This document shows, one piece after another, positions 7,959 through 15,736 of a DNA stretch of 30,517 bases; position 1 is the stretch's first letter; every line of letters starts with the position of its first letter. Source of the stretch: an uncultured Bacteroides sp. (GTDB lineage Bacteria > Bacteroidota > Bacteroidia > Bacteroidales > Bacteroidaceae); contig NZ_CAJTSC010000034.1 of assembly GCF_910578895.1 (NCBI RefSeq), positions 1 to 30,517 of the forward strand, read 5' to 3'. The notes beneath the pieces were generated by a model. The model was not told the origin of the DNA, searched no databases, and was given only the letters and a program-made list of their open reading frames with translations. The position numbers and the translations under genes were made by a program.

Positions 7959-8584
7959 GATTTCTTTATAACATGATAGGAATCATTCAAATATTTACTA
8001 TAGAAGAGCAACAATGCTATGATACCGCAACTGATAGCAGCATCGGCAAAGTTGAAAATAGGGCTGAAGAAGACAAAATGTTTCCCACCTACAAATGGCA
8101 TCCATGCAGGCCAATTCGTTTCAATGATAGGAAAATAAAACATATCGACTACTTTGCCGTAGAACAGCGGCGCATATCCGCCGTTATCGGGCATAAAGGT
8201 TGCCAACTGTGAATAGGTACTTTCATTGAACAACACTCCATAGAGTACACTGTCGATGATATTGCCTAATGCTCCTGTCAGAATGAGCGAGACACAGACA
8301 ATAAACCCTGTCTTCATGCCATGCTTTATAAACTTGTACAAGAACCAGCCTATCACTCCTACTGCGATAATCCGAAATGAAGTAAGGAATAATTTTCCGA
8401 ATATCTCCAAGCCGAAAGCCATACCATTGTTTTCAGTAAAATAGATGTAAAACCAATCGGTAATACGGATACTCTCGTGCCAATACATGTGGGTTTTGAC
8501 AATCACTTTTATTACCTGATCGATAATCAATACCGAGAAAATAACGAGTAAGGCTATCCGCCCTTTCGTGAAAAAATTCTTCAT
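7955..8584 (-). CDS. lspA: Lipoprotein signal peptidase (signal peptidase II)
   Basis: This 209-residue inner-membrane aspartyl protease cleaves the signal peptide of prolipoproteins before the lipidated cysteine. Four hydrophobic segments are visible. The conserved family blocks are present: TENNGMAFGL, then GALGNIIDSVLYG with the first catalytic Asp, then FNFADAAISCG with the second. It is longer than the E. coli enzyme (164 residues) because of an extra loop (about residues 120-165) between the two active-site blocks, as is usual in Bacteroidota. It starts two bases after the DksA-like gene and overlaps the DUF4296 gene. Confidence 0.95.
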   Translation of the reverse strand: MKNFFTKGRIALLVIFSVLIIDQVIKVIVKTHMYWHESIRITDWFYIYFTENNGMAFGLEIFGKLFLTSFRIIAVGVIGWFLYKFIKHGMKTGFIVCVSLILTGALGNIIDSVLYGVLFNESTYSQLATFMPDNGGYAPLFYGKVVDMFYFPIIETNWPAWMPFVGGKHFVFFSPIFNFADAAISCGIIALLLFYSKYLNDSYHVIKKS

Positions 8585-8586
8585 TC

Positions 8587-8967
8587 TTATTTCGTGCCGT
8601 TGTTTTTAGCTTCAATGCTCAATGTCGCATGAGGCACCGCACGCAAACGTTCGGCAGGAATCAGCTTACCCGTTTCGCGACAGATGCCATAGGTTTTGTT
8701 CTCAATACGTACCAAAGCCGCTTGCAATCCTTGTATAAACTTTAACTGACGTTGTGCCAGCCGTGTTGTTTCTTCCTTGGAAAGCGTGTTGGCCCCTTCT
8801 TCCAATACTTTATACGTTGGGGATGTATCATCGGTGTCATTACCGTCTGCGCCTGTCAGACTGGCTTTCAACAATTCGTAATCGCGCTGAGCCAACTCTA
8901 ACTTTTCCATAATAATGGCACGGAATTCTTCCAATTCCGCATCCGAGTATCTTGTTTTTTCTGTCAT
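8587..8967 (-). CDS. DksA/TraR-family protein lacking most zinc-finger cysteines
   Basis: This 126-residue protein has a long N-terminal helical region (about 10-90, coiled-coil-like, ELEEFRAIIMEKLELAQRDY) and a C-terminal TraR/DksA finger segment, YGICRETGKLIPAERLRAVPH. In classical DksA four cysteines bind zinc. Here only C96 remains; the second position is Thr, and the pair near the C terminus is replaced by HATLSIE. DksA proteins bind RNA polymerase through the secondary channel and act with ppGpp. A cysteine-poor finger can keep the fold in some family members. It sits between ileS (38-base gap) and lspA (2-base gap), in one operon. The family call is firm; function is inferred. Confidence 0.85.
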   Translation of the reverse strand: MTEKTRYSDAELEEFRAIIMEKLELAQRDYELLKASLTGADGNDTDDTSPTYKVLEEGANTLSKEETTRLAQRQLKFIQGLQAALVRIENKTYGICRETGKLIPAERLRAVPHATLSIEAKNNGTK

Positions 8968-9005
8968 AACTCTACGTGTTTAATCAATTAGTAAGTATTA
9001 ATAAT

Positions 9006-12000
9006 TTATTCTTTCACAACGCTTACATGCAGTTTAAAATCATCGAACTCAAGTTCCATACCGCTTACTACATCATCTGCCAGCGTCAGTGAGGTTCCCA
9101 AAACCTGGTTACAAATATAGTCTTTATATTCATTCACCGCATCATCTGTTTGCGGATTTTTTGATAAAGTAATCTTTATTTTGTCCGTTATTTCGAAGCC
9201 GCTCGATTTACGGATGTTCTGAATGCGGTTCACCAATTCGCGTGCGATACCCTCACGGCGAAGTTCTTCGGTGATGGTCACTTCCAGGGCTACAGTCAGC
9301 TTGCCCTCATTGGCTACCAGCCATCCTGGAATATCTTCACTGAAGATTTCTACATCGGATGTTTCGATTACAGCTTCCGCACCGTCCAATTTCAACGTAT
9401 AGGAACCGTTCTTTTCCAATTCGGCAATGGCTTCCTGCGGCATTTCGGCAACGGCTGCGGCAACGGCTTTCATTTGTTTACCGAACTTCGGACCGAGCTT
9501 CTTGAAGTCGCATTTCACTTTCTTTACAAGCACACCGGCTGCACCGTCCACAAACTTGATTTCCTTTACATTCACCTCATTCATGATAAGTGTTTTCACA
9601 GCTTCGATGTGAGCGTGTTGCTCTTCGTCCACTACCGGAACCATGATACACTGTAGCGGTTGGCGCACTTTGATATTCACTTTACGGCGCAAAGCCAATA
9701 CCATAGAAGTGACATCTTGTGCCATCTGCATGCGTGCTTCCAACTCCTTGTCTATCATCGCTTCTTCGCTTTCGGGGAATTTAGCCAAATGGACAGAAAC
9801 CGCACTGTCGCGTCCGGTAGCGTTTGTGAGGTCTGAGTAGAGCATATCGGCATAGAACGGGGCAATAGGTGCCATCAGTTTGGCTACGGTTTCCAAACAT
9901 GTGTAGAGCGTTTGGAAAGCAGATAATTTATCTTGCGTCATACCGCCGCCCCAAAAACGTTTACGATTTAGACGAACATACCAATTGGAGAGATTGTCGT
10001 TCACGAAGTCTGAAATCAGTCTGCCGGCTTTGGTCGGTTCGTAGTCGTTGTAACAGTTGTCTACGTTTTTCACCAACGTGTTCAATACTGAAATTATCCA
10101 ACGGTCTATTTCCGGGCGTTCCGCCATGGGAACATCAGCTTCCTGGTATTCAAACCCGTCTACATTGGCATAGAGGGCGAAGAAAGAATACGTATTATAT
10201 AAGGTTCCGAAAAATTTGCGGCGCACCTCTTCCACCCCGTCTACATCGAATTTCAGATTGTCCCACGGAGAAGAGTTGGTTATCATATACCAGCGCAAGG
10301 GGTCGGAACCGTATTTCTCGATTGTCGAGAACGGGTCTACGGCATTGCCCAGACGTTTGGACATCTTGTTACCGTTTTTGTCGAGAACCAGCCCGTTTGA
10401 AATTACAGCCTTGTAAGATATGCTGTCGAATACCATTGTAGCAATGGCGTGCAGGGTGAAGAACCAGCCTCGTGTCTGGTCTACACCTTCTGCTATGAAA
10501 TCGGCAGGATATACCTGATGGTTATCCAGCAATTCTTTGTTTTCGAACGGATAATGTATCTGTGCATACGGCATGGAACCGGAATCGAACCATACGTCAA
10601 TTAAATCCGCTTCACGCTTCATAGGCTTGCCGTTTTTGGAAACGAGAATGATATCGTCTACATAAGGACGGTGAAGGTCTATCTTGTCATAGTTCTCCTG
10701 CGTGTATACACCCGGCTGGAAGCCTTTGTCCTTGTAGGGATTGGATGTCATCAGTCCGGCGGCAACGGATTTCTCTATCTCGTTGTAAAGTTCTTCTACA
10801 GATTCGATACACTTTTCCTCATCGCCATCTTCCGTACGCCAGATAGGTAACGGAGTACCCCAATAACGCGAACGGCTCAAGTTCCAGTCGTTCAAGTTTT
10901 CCAGCCACTTGCCAAAACGTCCCGTACCGGTGCTTTCCGGTTTCCAATTGATAGTCTTGTTCAGCTCTATCATACGCTCTTTGCAGGCGGTACTACGGAT
11001 AAACCAGCTATCCAACGGATAGTACAATACCGGTTTGTCCGTACGCCAGCAGTGCGGATAATTATGCACATGTTTCTCTATCTTGAATGCTTGGTTGGCG
11101 GCTTTCATCATCATACAGATATAGATGTCAAGCGTTTCGGCTGCTTGTGCCGCTTTCTCATCATATTTACCGTCAACGGTGAACTGCGGGTCGTAGGCAT
11201 TCTTTACCCAACGTCCCTGATATTCCTTGTATGCATCTACATCGACGCACTCTTTCACAAATGCTTCATCCAGCTCGTCCAGTAAATAGAACTTACCGGT
11301 GAGGTCCACCATCGGACGGGTTTCACCACGCTTGTTAATCATGAACAAAGAAGGAATACCTGCAGCACGGGCTACGAAAGCATCATCCGCACCGAATGTC
11401 GGAGCAATGTGCACGATACCCGTACCATCTTCCGTAGTTACATAGTCACCGAGAATTACACGGAAACCTTTGTCGCTGACGCTCCAATTACCGTTATTAT
11501 CCACTTCTACCGGTTTTACCCACGGAATGAGCTGTTCGTATTCCATTCCTGCCAAGTCCGGACCTTTATATTCGCCTGTTATCTTGAACGGAATTAGTTT
11601 ATCTCCCGGCTTATAATCCTCTAATGCAATATCTTCCGCCTTTTTGTTGAAGTGGGTATAGAGCAATGCTTTGGCGAGTATCACAGTCATTTTCTCTCCG
11701 GTATAGCCGTTGTAAGTCTGTACGGCAACATAGTCTATTTTCGGACCTACGCAGAGAGCGGTATTTGAGGGTAATGTCCACGGAGTAGTGGTCCATGCCA
11801 GAAAGTAAGGAGTTCCCCACTCTGCCATTTCGGGCTTAGGGTTCTTTATCTTGAACTGTCCTACCACGGTGGTATCCTTTACATCGCGATAACAACCGGG
11901 TTGGTTCAACTCGTGCGAGCTTAAACCGGTTCCCGCAGCCGGAGAATACGGTTGTATGGTATATCCTTTATAAAGGAGTCCTTTCTTGTGAAGTTGTTTC

Positions 12001-12494
12001 AGCAGCCACCATAAAGTTTCGATATAACGGTTGTCATAGGTGATATAAGGATCCTGCATATCTACCCAATATCCCATTTTATGTGTAAGGTCTTCCCACT
12101 CTTTGGTGAACTTCATTACATCTTTACGGCAGGCAGCGTTATATTCGGCAACAGAAATAGTCTTACTGATATCTTCTTTGGTGATGCCTAGCGCCTTTTC
12201 CACGCCCAGCTCCACAGGAAGACCGTGTGTATCCCAACCGGCTTTACGCTTCACCTGAAAACCTTTCATGGTTTTGTAACGGCAGAAAATATCTTTAATG
12301 GAACGGGCCATTACATGATGAATGCCCGGCATACCATTTGCCGAGGGTGGTCCTTCGAAAAACACGAAAGAAGGACAACCTTCACGTTCTGTCATACTCT
12401 TGGCGAAAACTTCGTTTTCGTCCCATTTCTTCAACACTTCCTTATTTATTTCCGAAAGGTCAAACTTTGAATATTCGGCAAACTTCTTACCCAT
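9006..12494 (-). CDS. ileS: Isoleucyl-tRNA synthetase, long (type 2) form with a GIHH signature
   Basis: This 1162-residue class I synthetase charges tRNA-Ile. The N-terminal catalytic block is GPPSANGMPGIHHVMARSIKD. Where most class I enzymes have HxGH, this one has GIHH at residues 57-60. KMSKR is intact at 710-714. WDTHGLPVE and the editing-domain segments (TTTPWTLPSNTAL, GTGIVHIAPTFGADD) are present, so post-transfer editing should work. Length and the long C-terminal region fit the eukaryote-like IleS2 group, which is less sensitive to mupirocin. It is the first gene of the operon to 6613, with a -7 element at 12603-12610 and a leader of about 100 bases. A T-box leader is not evident. 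Confidence 0.97.
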   Translation of the reverse strand: MGKKFAEYSKFDLSEINKEVLKKWDENEVFAKSMTEREGCPSFVFFEGPPSANGMPGIHHVMARSIKDIFCRYKTMKGFQVKRKAGWDTHGLPVELGVEKALGITKEDISKTISVAEYNAACRKDVMKFTKEWEDLTHKMGYWVDMQDPYITYDNRYIETLWWLLKQLHKKGLLYKGYTIQPYSPAAGTGLSSHELNQPGCYRDVKDTTVVGQFKIKNPKPEMAEWGTPYFLAWTTTPWTLPSNTALCVGPKIDYVAVQTYNGYTGEKMTVILAKALLYTHFNKKAEDIALEDYKPGDKLIPFKITGEYKGPDLAGMEYEQLIPWVKPVEVDNNGNWSVSDKGFRVILGDYVTTEDGTGIVHIAPTFGADDAFVARAAGIPSLFMINKRGETRPMVDLTGKFYLLDELDEAFVKECVDVDAYKEYQGRWVKNAYDPQFTVDGKYDEKAAQAAETLDIYICMMMKAANQAFKIEKHVHNYPHCWRTDKPVLYYPLDSWFIRSTACKERMIELNKTINWKPESTGTGRFGKWLENLNDWNLSRSRYWGTPLPIWRTEDGDEEKCIESVEELYNEIEKSVAAGLMTSNPYKDKGFQPGVYTQENYDKIDLHRPYVDDIILVSKNGKPMKREADLIDVWFDSGSMPYAQIHYPFENKELLDNHQVYPADFIAEGVDQTRGWFFTLHAIATMVFDSISYKAVISNGLVLDKNGNKMSKRLGNAVDPFSTIEKYGSDPLRWYMITNSSPWDNLKFDVDGVEEVRRKFFGTLYNTYSFFALYANVDGFEYQEADVPMAERPEIDRWIISVLNTLVKNVDNCYNDYEPTKAGRLISDFVNDNLSNWYVRLNRKRFWGGGMTQDKLSAFQTLYTCLETVAKLMAPIAPFYADMLYSDLTNATGRDSAVSVHLAKFPESEEAMIDKELEARMQMAQDVTSMVLALRRKVNIKVRQPLQCIMVPVVDEEQHAHIEAVKTLIMNEVNVKEIKFVDGAAGVLVKKVKCDFKKLGPKFGKQMKAVAAAVAEMPQEAIAELEKNGSYTLKLDGAEAVIETSDVEIFSEDIPGWLVANEGKLTVALEVTITEELRREGIARELVNRIQNIRKSSGFEITDKIKITLSKNPQTDDAVNEYKDYICNQVLGTSLTLADDVVSGMELEFDDFKLHVSVVKE

Positions 12495-12602
12495 TTTGAT
12501 ATTTACGATTTGACTATTTAGATTTACTGTTTTTCTCTTAGATGTAGCCAGGAAAGACGTTTTCCGGTGTTTTCCAAAGCTATCCTCTTTGTTTTAAGGG
12601 TG

Positions 12603-12610
12603 CAAATTTA
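12603..12610 (-). promoter_or_regulatory. -7 promoter element (TAAATTTG) of ileS
   Basis: The minus-strand reading is TAAATTTG, a full match to TAnnTTTG. Transcription would start near 12597, giving a leader of about 100 bases before the ileS ATG. I see no strong hairpin in the leader. Confidence 0.6.
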
Positions 12611-12651
12611 CAAAAAAGTTAGAGAAAAGAGATTTTTGAGTGGATAATTTT

Positions 12652-12690
12652 AAAAAAGGCCACACAATTCGTTTTGAACTGTGCAGCCTT
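12652..12690 (-). terminator. Terminator of the xyl operon
   Basis: Read on the minus strand, AAGGCTGCACAGTTC pairs with GAATTGTGTGGCCTT, with two mismatched or wobble positions, and is followed by six T. It lies 31 bases after the xylE stop and separates it from the ileS promoter. Confidence 0.8.
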
Positions 12691-12720
12691 CAATATTCAG
12701 TTGAAATAATTTGCAGAAAC

Positions 12721-14196
12721 TTATTTCTCTTTCTTCCAAAGTTTGGTCATATCTTCCAAGGTCTTGCCTTTTGTTTCAGGCACGAGTTTCCATACGAAGA
12801 TGGCAGCCGCCACACAGATAATACCATATAGGGCGTATGCAAACATGTGGCCGAACTTGTCTCCCATCTCTCCCAGGCGCATATTGTACATCGGGAGGAA
12901 AGTAGATGAGACAATAAAGTTGAAAACCCATTGGAATGCCACCGCAATGGCCACTGCAGCGCCGCGGATGGTATTCGGGAAGATTTCGGCAATCAGTACC
13001 CAACAGATAGGTCCCCAACTGAACATGAACGAAGCACTGTAAACCATGATGCTGATGACAGATATTATTGCCGGAAGCCCTGTCACGATATTGCATAACG
13101 CTACACCGAAAGCACCTATCGCCATACCGATGGAACCGGAGATAAGCAATGGCTTACGTCCCCATTTTTCCACTGTAAATACGGCCAGTAAAGTGAACAG
13201 AATATTGACGATACCCATAAGAACTGTCTGCACCATAGGATTTGCCATCCCCATTGTATCAAAAATACGTGGCGCAAAATAAAGCACTGCATTAATACCG
13301 ACAGCCTGCTGGAACACACTCAGCATGATACCTATGAAGATAACCATCCAACCGTACGTAAAAAGTTTTTCCGTCTTTTCTTCGGTGGTTGCCTTGATTT
13401 CCGCAAGGATAACTTTTGCTCGAGAAGTGCCATTGATACGGTTTAATACATTCAATGCCTTGTCATCCTTACCACACATGGCAAGGTAGCGTGGCGTTTC
13501 AGGAACCAGCAATACCATCAAAGCGAACAGGCCGGCAGGAACAGCTTCGCTTCCGAACATCAGGCGCCAACCGGTTTCCGTAGTCCATGTAGCTGCTTCG
13601 GGGTTCATGACCTGATTCACTCCGTTAACCAAGTCTATTACCGGATTGGCATGGCTGCCTAAAATCAGGAAGTTGACAAAGTATACTACCAACTGACCGA
13701 AAATAATGGCAAACTGATTCCACGACACCAGTGTTCCGCGGATATTACTCGGAGCGATTTCGGCGATGTACATCGGACAGATGGCAGATGCAAGCCCCAC
13801 ACCTATACCGCCCAGAACGCGATAAAGATTGAAGGCTACCAAAAGTGAATATGAAGGCACACCCTGTTCGAAAAACAAGAACTCCGGACAATAGGAACCT
13901 AATGCCGACAAAAAGAACAGGATACCTGCCAAAAAGAGGGAATTCTTGCGCCCCAATCTTGAAGCGAAGAAACCGGAGATTGCGCTACCTATGATACAGC
14001 CTATCAATGCGCTGGACGATGTAATGCCGTGTATTGTGTCTGTATACTCAAAATCGGCTCCCATGAAGAAGGCTTGAAGCCCCTTTTCCGCACCGGAAAT
14101 AACCGCTGTGTCGTATCCGAAAAGCAGACCGCCAATGACAGCCACAAGTACAATAGAGAAGAGGTAGAGTTTGCTACCTTTTTCCGTATGAATCAT
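12721..14196 (-). CDS. xylE: D-xylose:H+ symporter (MFS sugar porter)
   Basis: This 491-residue major facilitator protein has 12 membrane segments. The sugar-porter signatures are clear: GGLLFGYDTAVISGA in helix 1, the loop SRLGRKNSL, FNLYRVLGGIGVGLASAICP, PETPRYL at the end of the N half, QQAVGINAVLYFAPRIF in helix 7, and PETKGKTLEDM at the C terminus. QQAVGIN resembles the substrate-contacting QQxxGxN of XylE and GLUT proteins. Location after xylA and xylB supports xylose as substrate. The 132-base gap to xylA holds a strong hairpin, so its expression may differ from the genes upstream. It ends at the operon terminator. Confidence 0.93.
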   Translation of the reverse strand: MIHTEKGSKLYLFSIVLVAVIGGLLFGYDTAVISGAEKGLQAFFMGADFEYTDTIHGITSSSALIGCIIGSAISGFFASRLGRKNSLFLAGILFFLSALGSYCPEFLFFEQGVPSYSLLVAFNLYRVLGGIGVGLASAICPMYIAEIAPSNIRGTLVSWNQFAIIFGQLVVYFVNFLILGSHANPVIDLVNGVNQVMNPEAATWTTETGWRLMFGSEAVPAGLFALMVLLVPETPRYLAMCGKDDKALNVLNRINGTSRAKVILAEIKATTEEKTEKLFTYGWMVIFIGIMLSVFQQAVGINAVLYFAPRIFDTMGMANPMVQTVLMGIVNILFTLLAVFTVEKWGRKPLLISGSIGMAIGAFGVALCNIVTGLPAIISVISIMVYSASFMFSWGPICWVLIAEIFPNTIRGAAVAIAVAFQWVFNFIVSSTFLPMYNMRLGEMGDKFGHMFAYALYGIICVAAAIFVWKLVPETKGKTLEDMTKLWKKEK

Positions 14197-14248
14197 GATA
14201 TTATATAGATTAGGAGTTAGTTATAAGTTACAGGGGTTACAAATAATA

Positions 14249-14299
14249 AATTACCGGCAGTGGCAAGGCAACCGTTGCAGAGCCGCCACTCCGGTAATT
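14249..14299 (-). repeat. Hairpin between xylA and xylE
   Basis: A long stem pairs 14249-14264 (AATTACCGGCAGTGGC) with 14285-14299 (GCCACTCCGGTAATT), with a single bulged base. Read on the minus strand it is followed by the moderately U-rich TTTATTATTTG. It could act as a leaky terminator or as an RNA-processing and stability element that sets the xylA:xylE ratio. Confidence 0.75.
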
Positions 14300-14328
14300 C
14301 ACTATTTATAATCCGTAACCAATCAAAA

Positions 14329-15645
14329 TCAGCAATACATATTTAAGATTGCTTCGTACAGTTCTTGTTTACCGCTGGTCTGTTTCGGTTCGCCGTTAGC
14401 TTTTGCATAAGCAACCACATCTTCCAGAGTCAGTTTGCCTTCTTCGAATTCCTTACCCTTGCCGGCATCGAATGATGCGTAACGGTCGGCGAGCATCTTC
14501 TTGTAAGGAGACTCTTCGAGCAGTTTGGCTGCGCTTTCCAAAGCACGTGCCATAGCATCCATACCTGCGATGTGGGCGATGAAGATATCTTCCAAATCGG
14601 TAGAGTTACGACGAGTTTTAGCATCGAAGTTCGTACCGCCGTTGCCCAGACCGCCGTTACGGATAATCTGCATCATAGCCTGAGTCAATTCGTAATTGTC
14701 GATGGGGAATTGGTCGGTATCCCAGCCGTTTTGGTAATCACCGCGGTTAGCGTCGATAGAACCCAACATGCCATTGTCGACAGCTACAGCCAACTCATGT
14801 TCGAATGTATGGCCCGCCAAAGTAGCATGGTTCACTTCGATGTTTACTTTGAAGTCGTTTTCCAGACCGTGAGCTTTCAGGAAGCCGACAACGGTTTCGG
14901 TATCCACGTCATATTGATGTTTAGACGGTTCCATCGGTTTCGGCTCAATCAGGAAAGTACCTTTGAAGCCACGTGCACGGGCATAGTCACGAGCCAAAGT
15001 CAACATTTTGGCCAAGTGTTCTTTCTCGCGCTTCTGGTCGGTGTTCAGCAATGACATGTAACCTTCGCGGCCACCCCAGAATACGTAGTTGGTACCACCC
15101 AGTTCTATTGTAGCGTCAATGGCATTCTTAACTTGAACAGCAGCACGTGCCACAACATCAAAATCAGGATTGGTAGCAGCACCATTCATATAACGTGCGT
15201 GGCTGAATACGTTGGCAGTACCCCACAACAGTTTGATGCCGGTTTCAGCTTGTTTCTGTTTTGCATAGGCCACGATAGCTTTCAGGTTAGCTTCGTATTC
15301 TTCGATGCTTGAGCCTTCCGATACGAGGTCTACATCGTGGAAGCAGTAGTATTCGATACCCATCTTTTGCATGAATTCGAAACCGGCATCCATTTTGTTT
15401 TTAGCAGCCTGTACGGCATCAACATCACCGTTCCACGGGAATTGCTTGGTTCCGCCGCCGAACTGGTCGCCGCCTTCTGCACAGAGAGTGTGCCACCATG
15501 CCATAGCAAACTTCAACCAATCTTTCATTTTCTTGCCCATGATGACTTTCTCAGCATCGTAGTAGCGGAATGCCATCGGGTTCATACTTTCTTTACCTTC
15601 GAATTTGATTTTTCCTATTCCGGGAAAATACTCTTTTGTTGCCAT
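14329..15645 (-). CDS. xylA: Xylose isomerase
   Basis: This 438-residue cytosolic enzyme converts D-xylose to D-xylulose using two divalent metal ions. The active-site segment YYCFHDVDLVSEG holds the catalytic H103 and D106. Metal-ligand blocks follow: LIEPKPMEPSKHQYDVD, NIEVNHATLAGHTFEHE and GSIDANRGD. The trailing NGGLGNGGTNFDAKTRRNS is typical of class II (long) xylose isomerases. An in-frame ATG 18 codons upstream would give an N-terminal extension encoded by the xylB-xylA hairpin. The MATKEYFPGIGKI start matches the family, so 15645 is preferred. It is the third gene of the xyl operon. Confidence 0.97.
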   Translation of the reverse strand: MATKEYFPGIGKIKFEGKESMNPMAFRYYDAEKVIMGKKMKDWLKFAMAWWHTLCAEGGDQFGGGTKQFPWNGDVDAVQAAKNKMDAGFEFMQKMGIEYYCFHDVDLVSEGSSIEEYEANLKAIVAYAKQKQAETGIKLLWGTANVFSHARYMNGAATNPDFDVVARAAVQVKNAIDATIELGGTNYVFWGGREGYMSLLNTDQKREKEHLAKMLTLARDYARARGFKGTFLIEPKPMEPSKHQYDVDTETVVGFLKAHGLENDFKVNIEVNHATLAGHTFEHELAVAVDNGMLGSIDANRGDYQNGWDTDQFPIDNYELTQAMMQIIRNGGLGNGGTNFDAKTRRNSTDLEDIFIAHIAGMDAMARALESAAKLLEESPYKKMLADRYASFDAGKGKEFEEGKLTLEDVVAYAKANGEPKQTSGKQELYEAILNMYC

Positions 15646-15667
15646 AATGATTAAATGTGTTAATGCG

Positions 15668-15702
15668 GTAATGTGCCGATGTGCAGACAACGGGCACATT
15701 AC
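15668..15702 (-). repeat. Hairpin between xylB and xylA
   Basis: A perfect ten-base stem pairs GTAATGTGCC (15668-15677) with GGCACATTAC (15693-15702) around a 15-base loop. There is no U-run after it in the transcript direction, so a processing or stability role is more likely than termination. Confidence 0.75.
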
Positions 15703-15736
15703 TCACGGGTTAATTATTAAATTGTTCTATTTTTAT

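Noticed and set aside
9869..10441. A 190-codon plus-strand frame inside ileS
   Set aside because: It is fully antisense to a well-conserved synthetase region, with low-complexity Arg/Ser/Leu composition and no promoter.
12495..12597. A T-box or other riboswitch in the ileS leader
   Set aside because: I see no T-box motif or anti-terminator/terminator pair in this about 100-base leader, and T-boxes are not expected in Bacteroidota.
15646..15699. An 18-codon N-terminal extension of xylose isomerase
   Set aside because: It is encoded by the xylB-xylA hairpin and does not resemble xylose isomerase, which starts MATKEYFPGIGKI.
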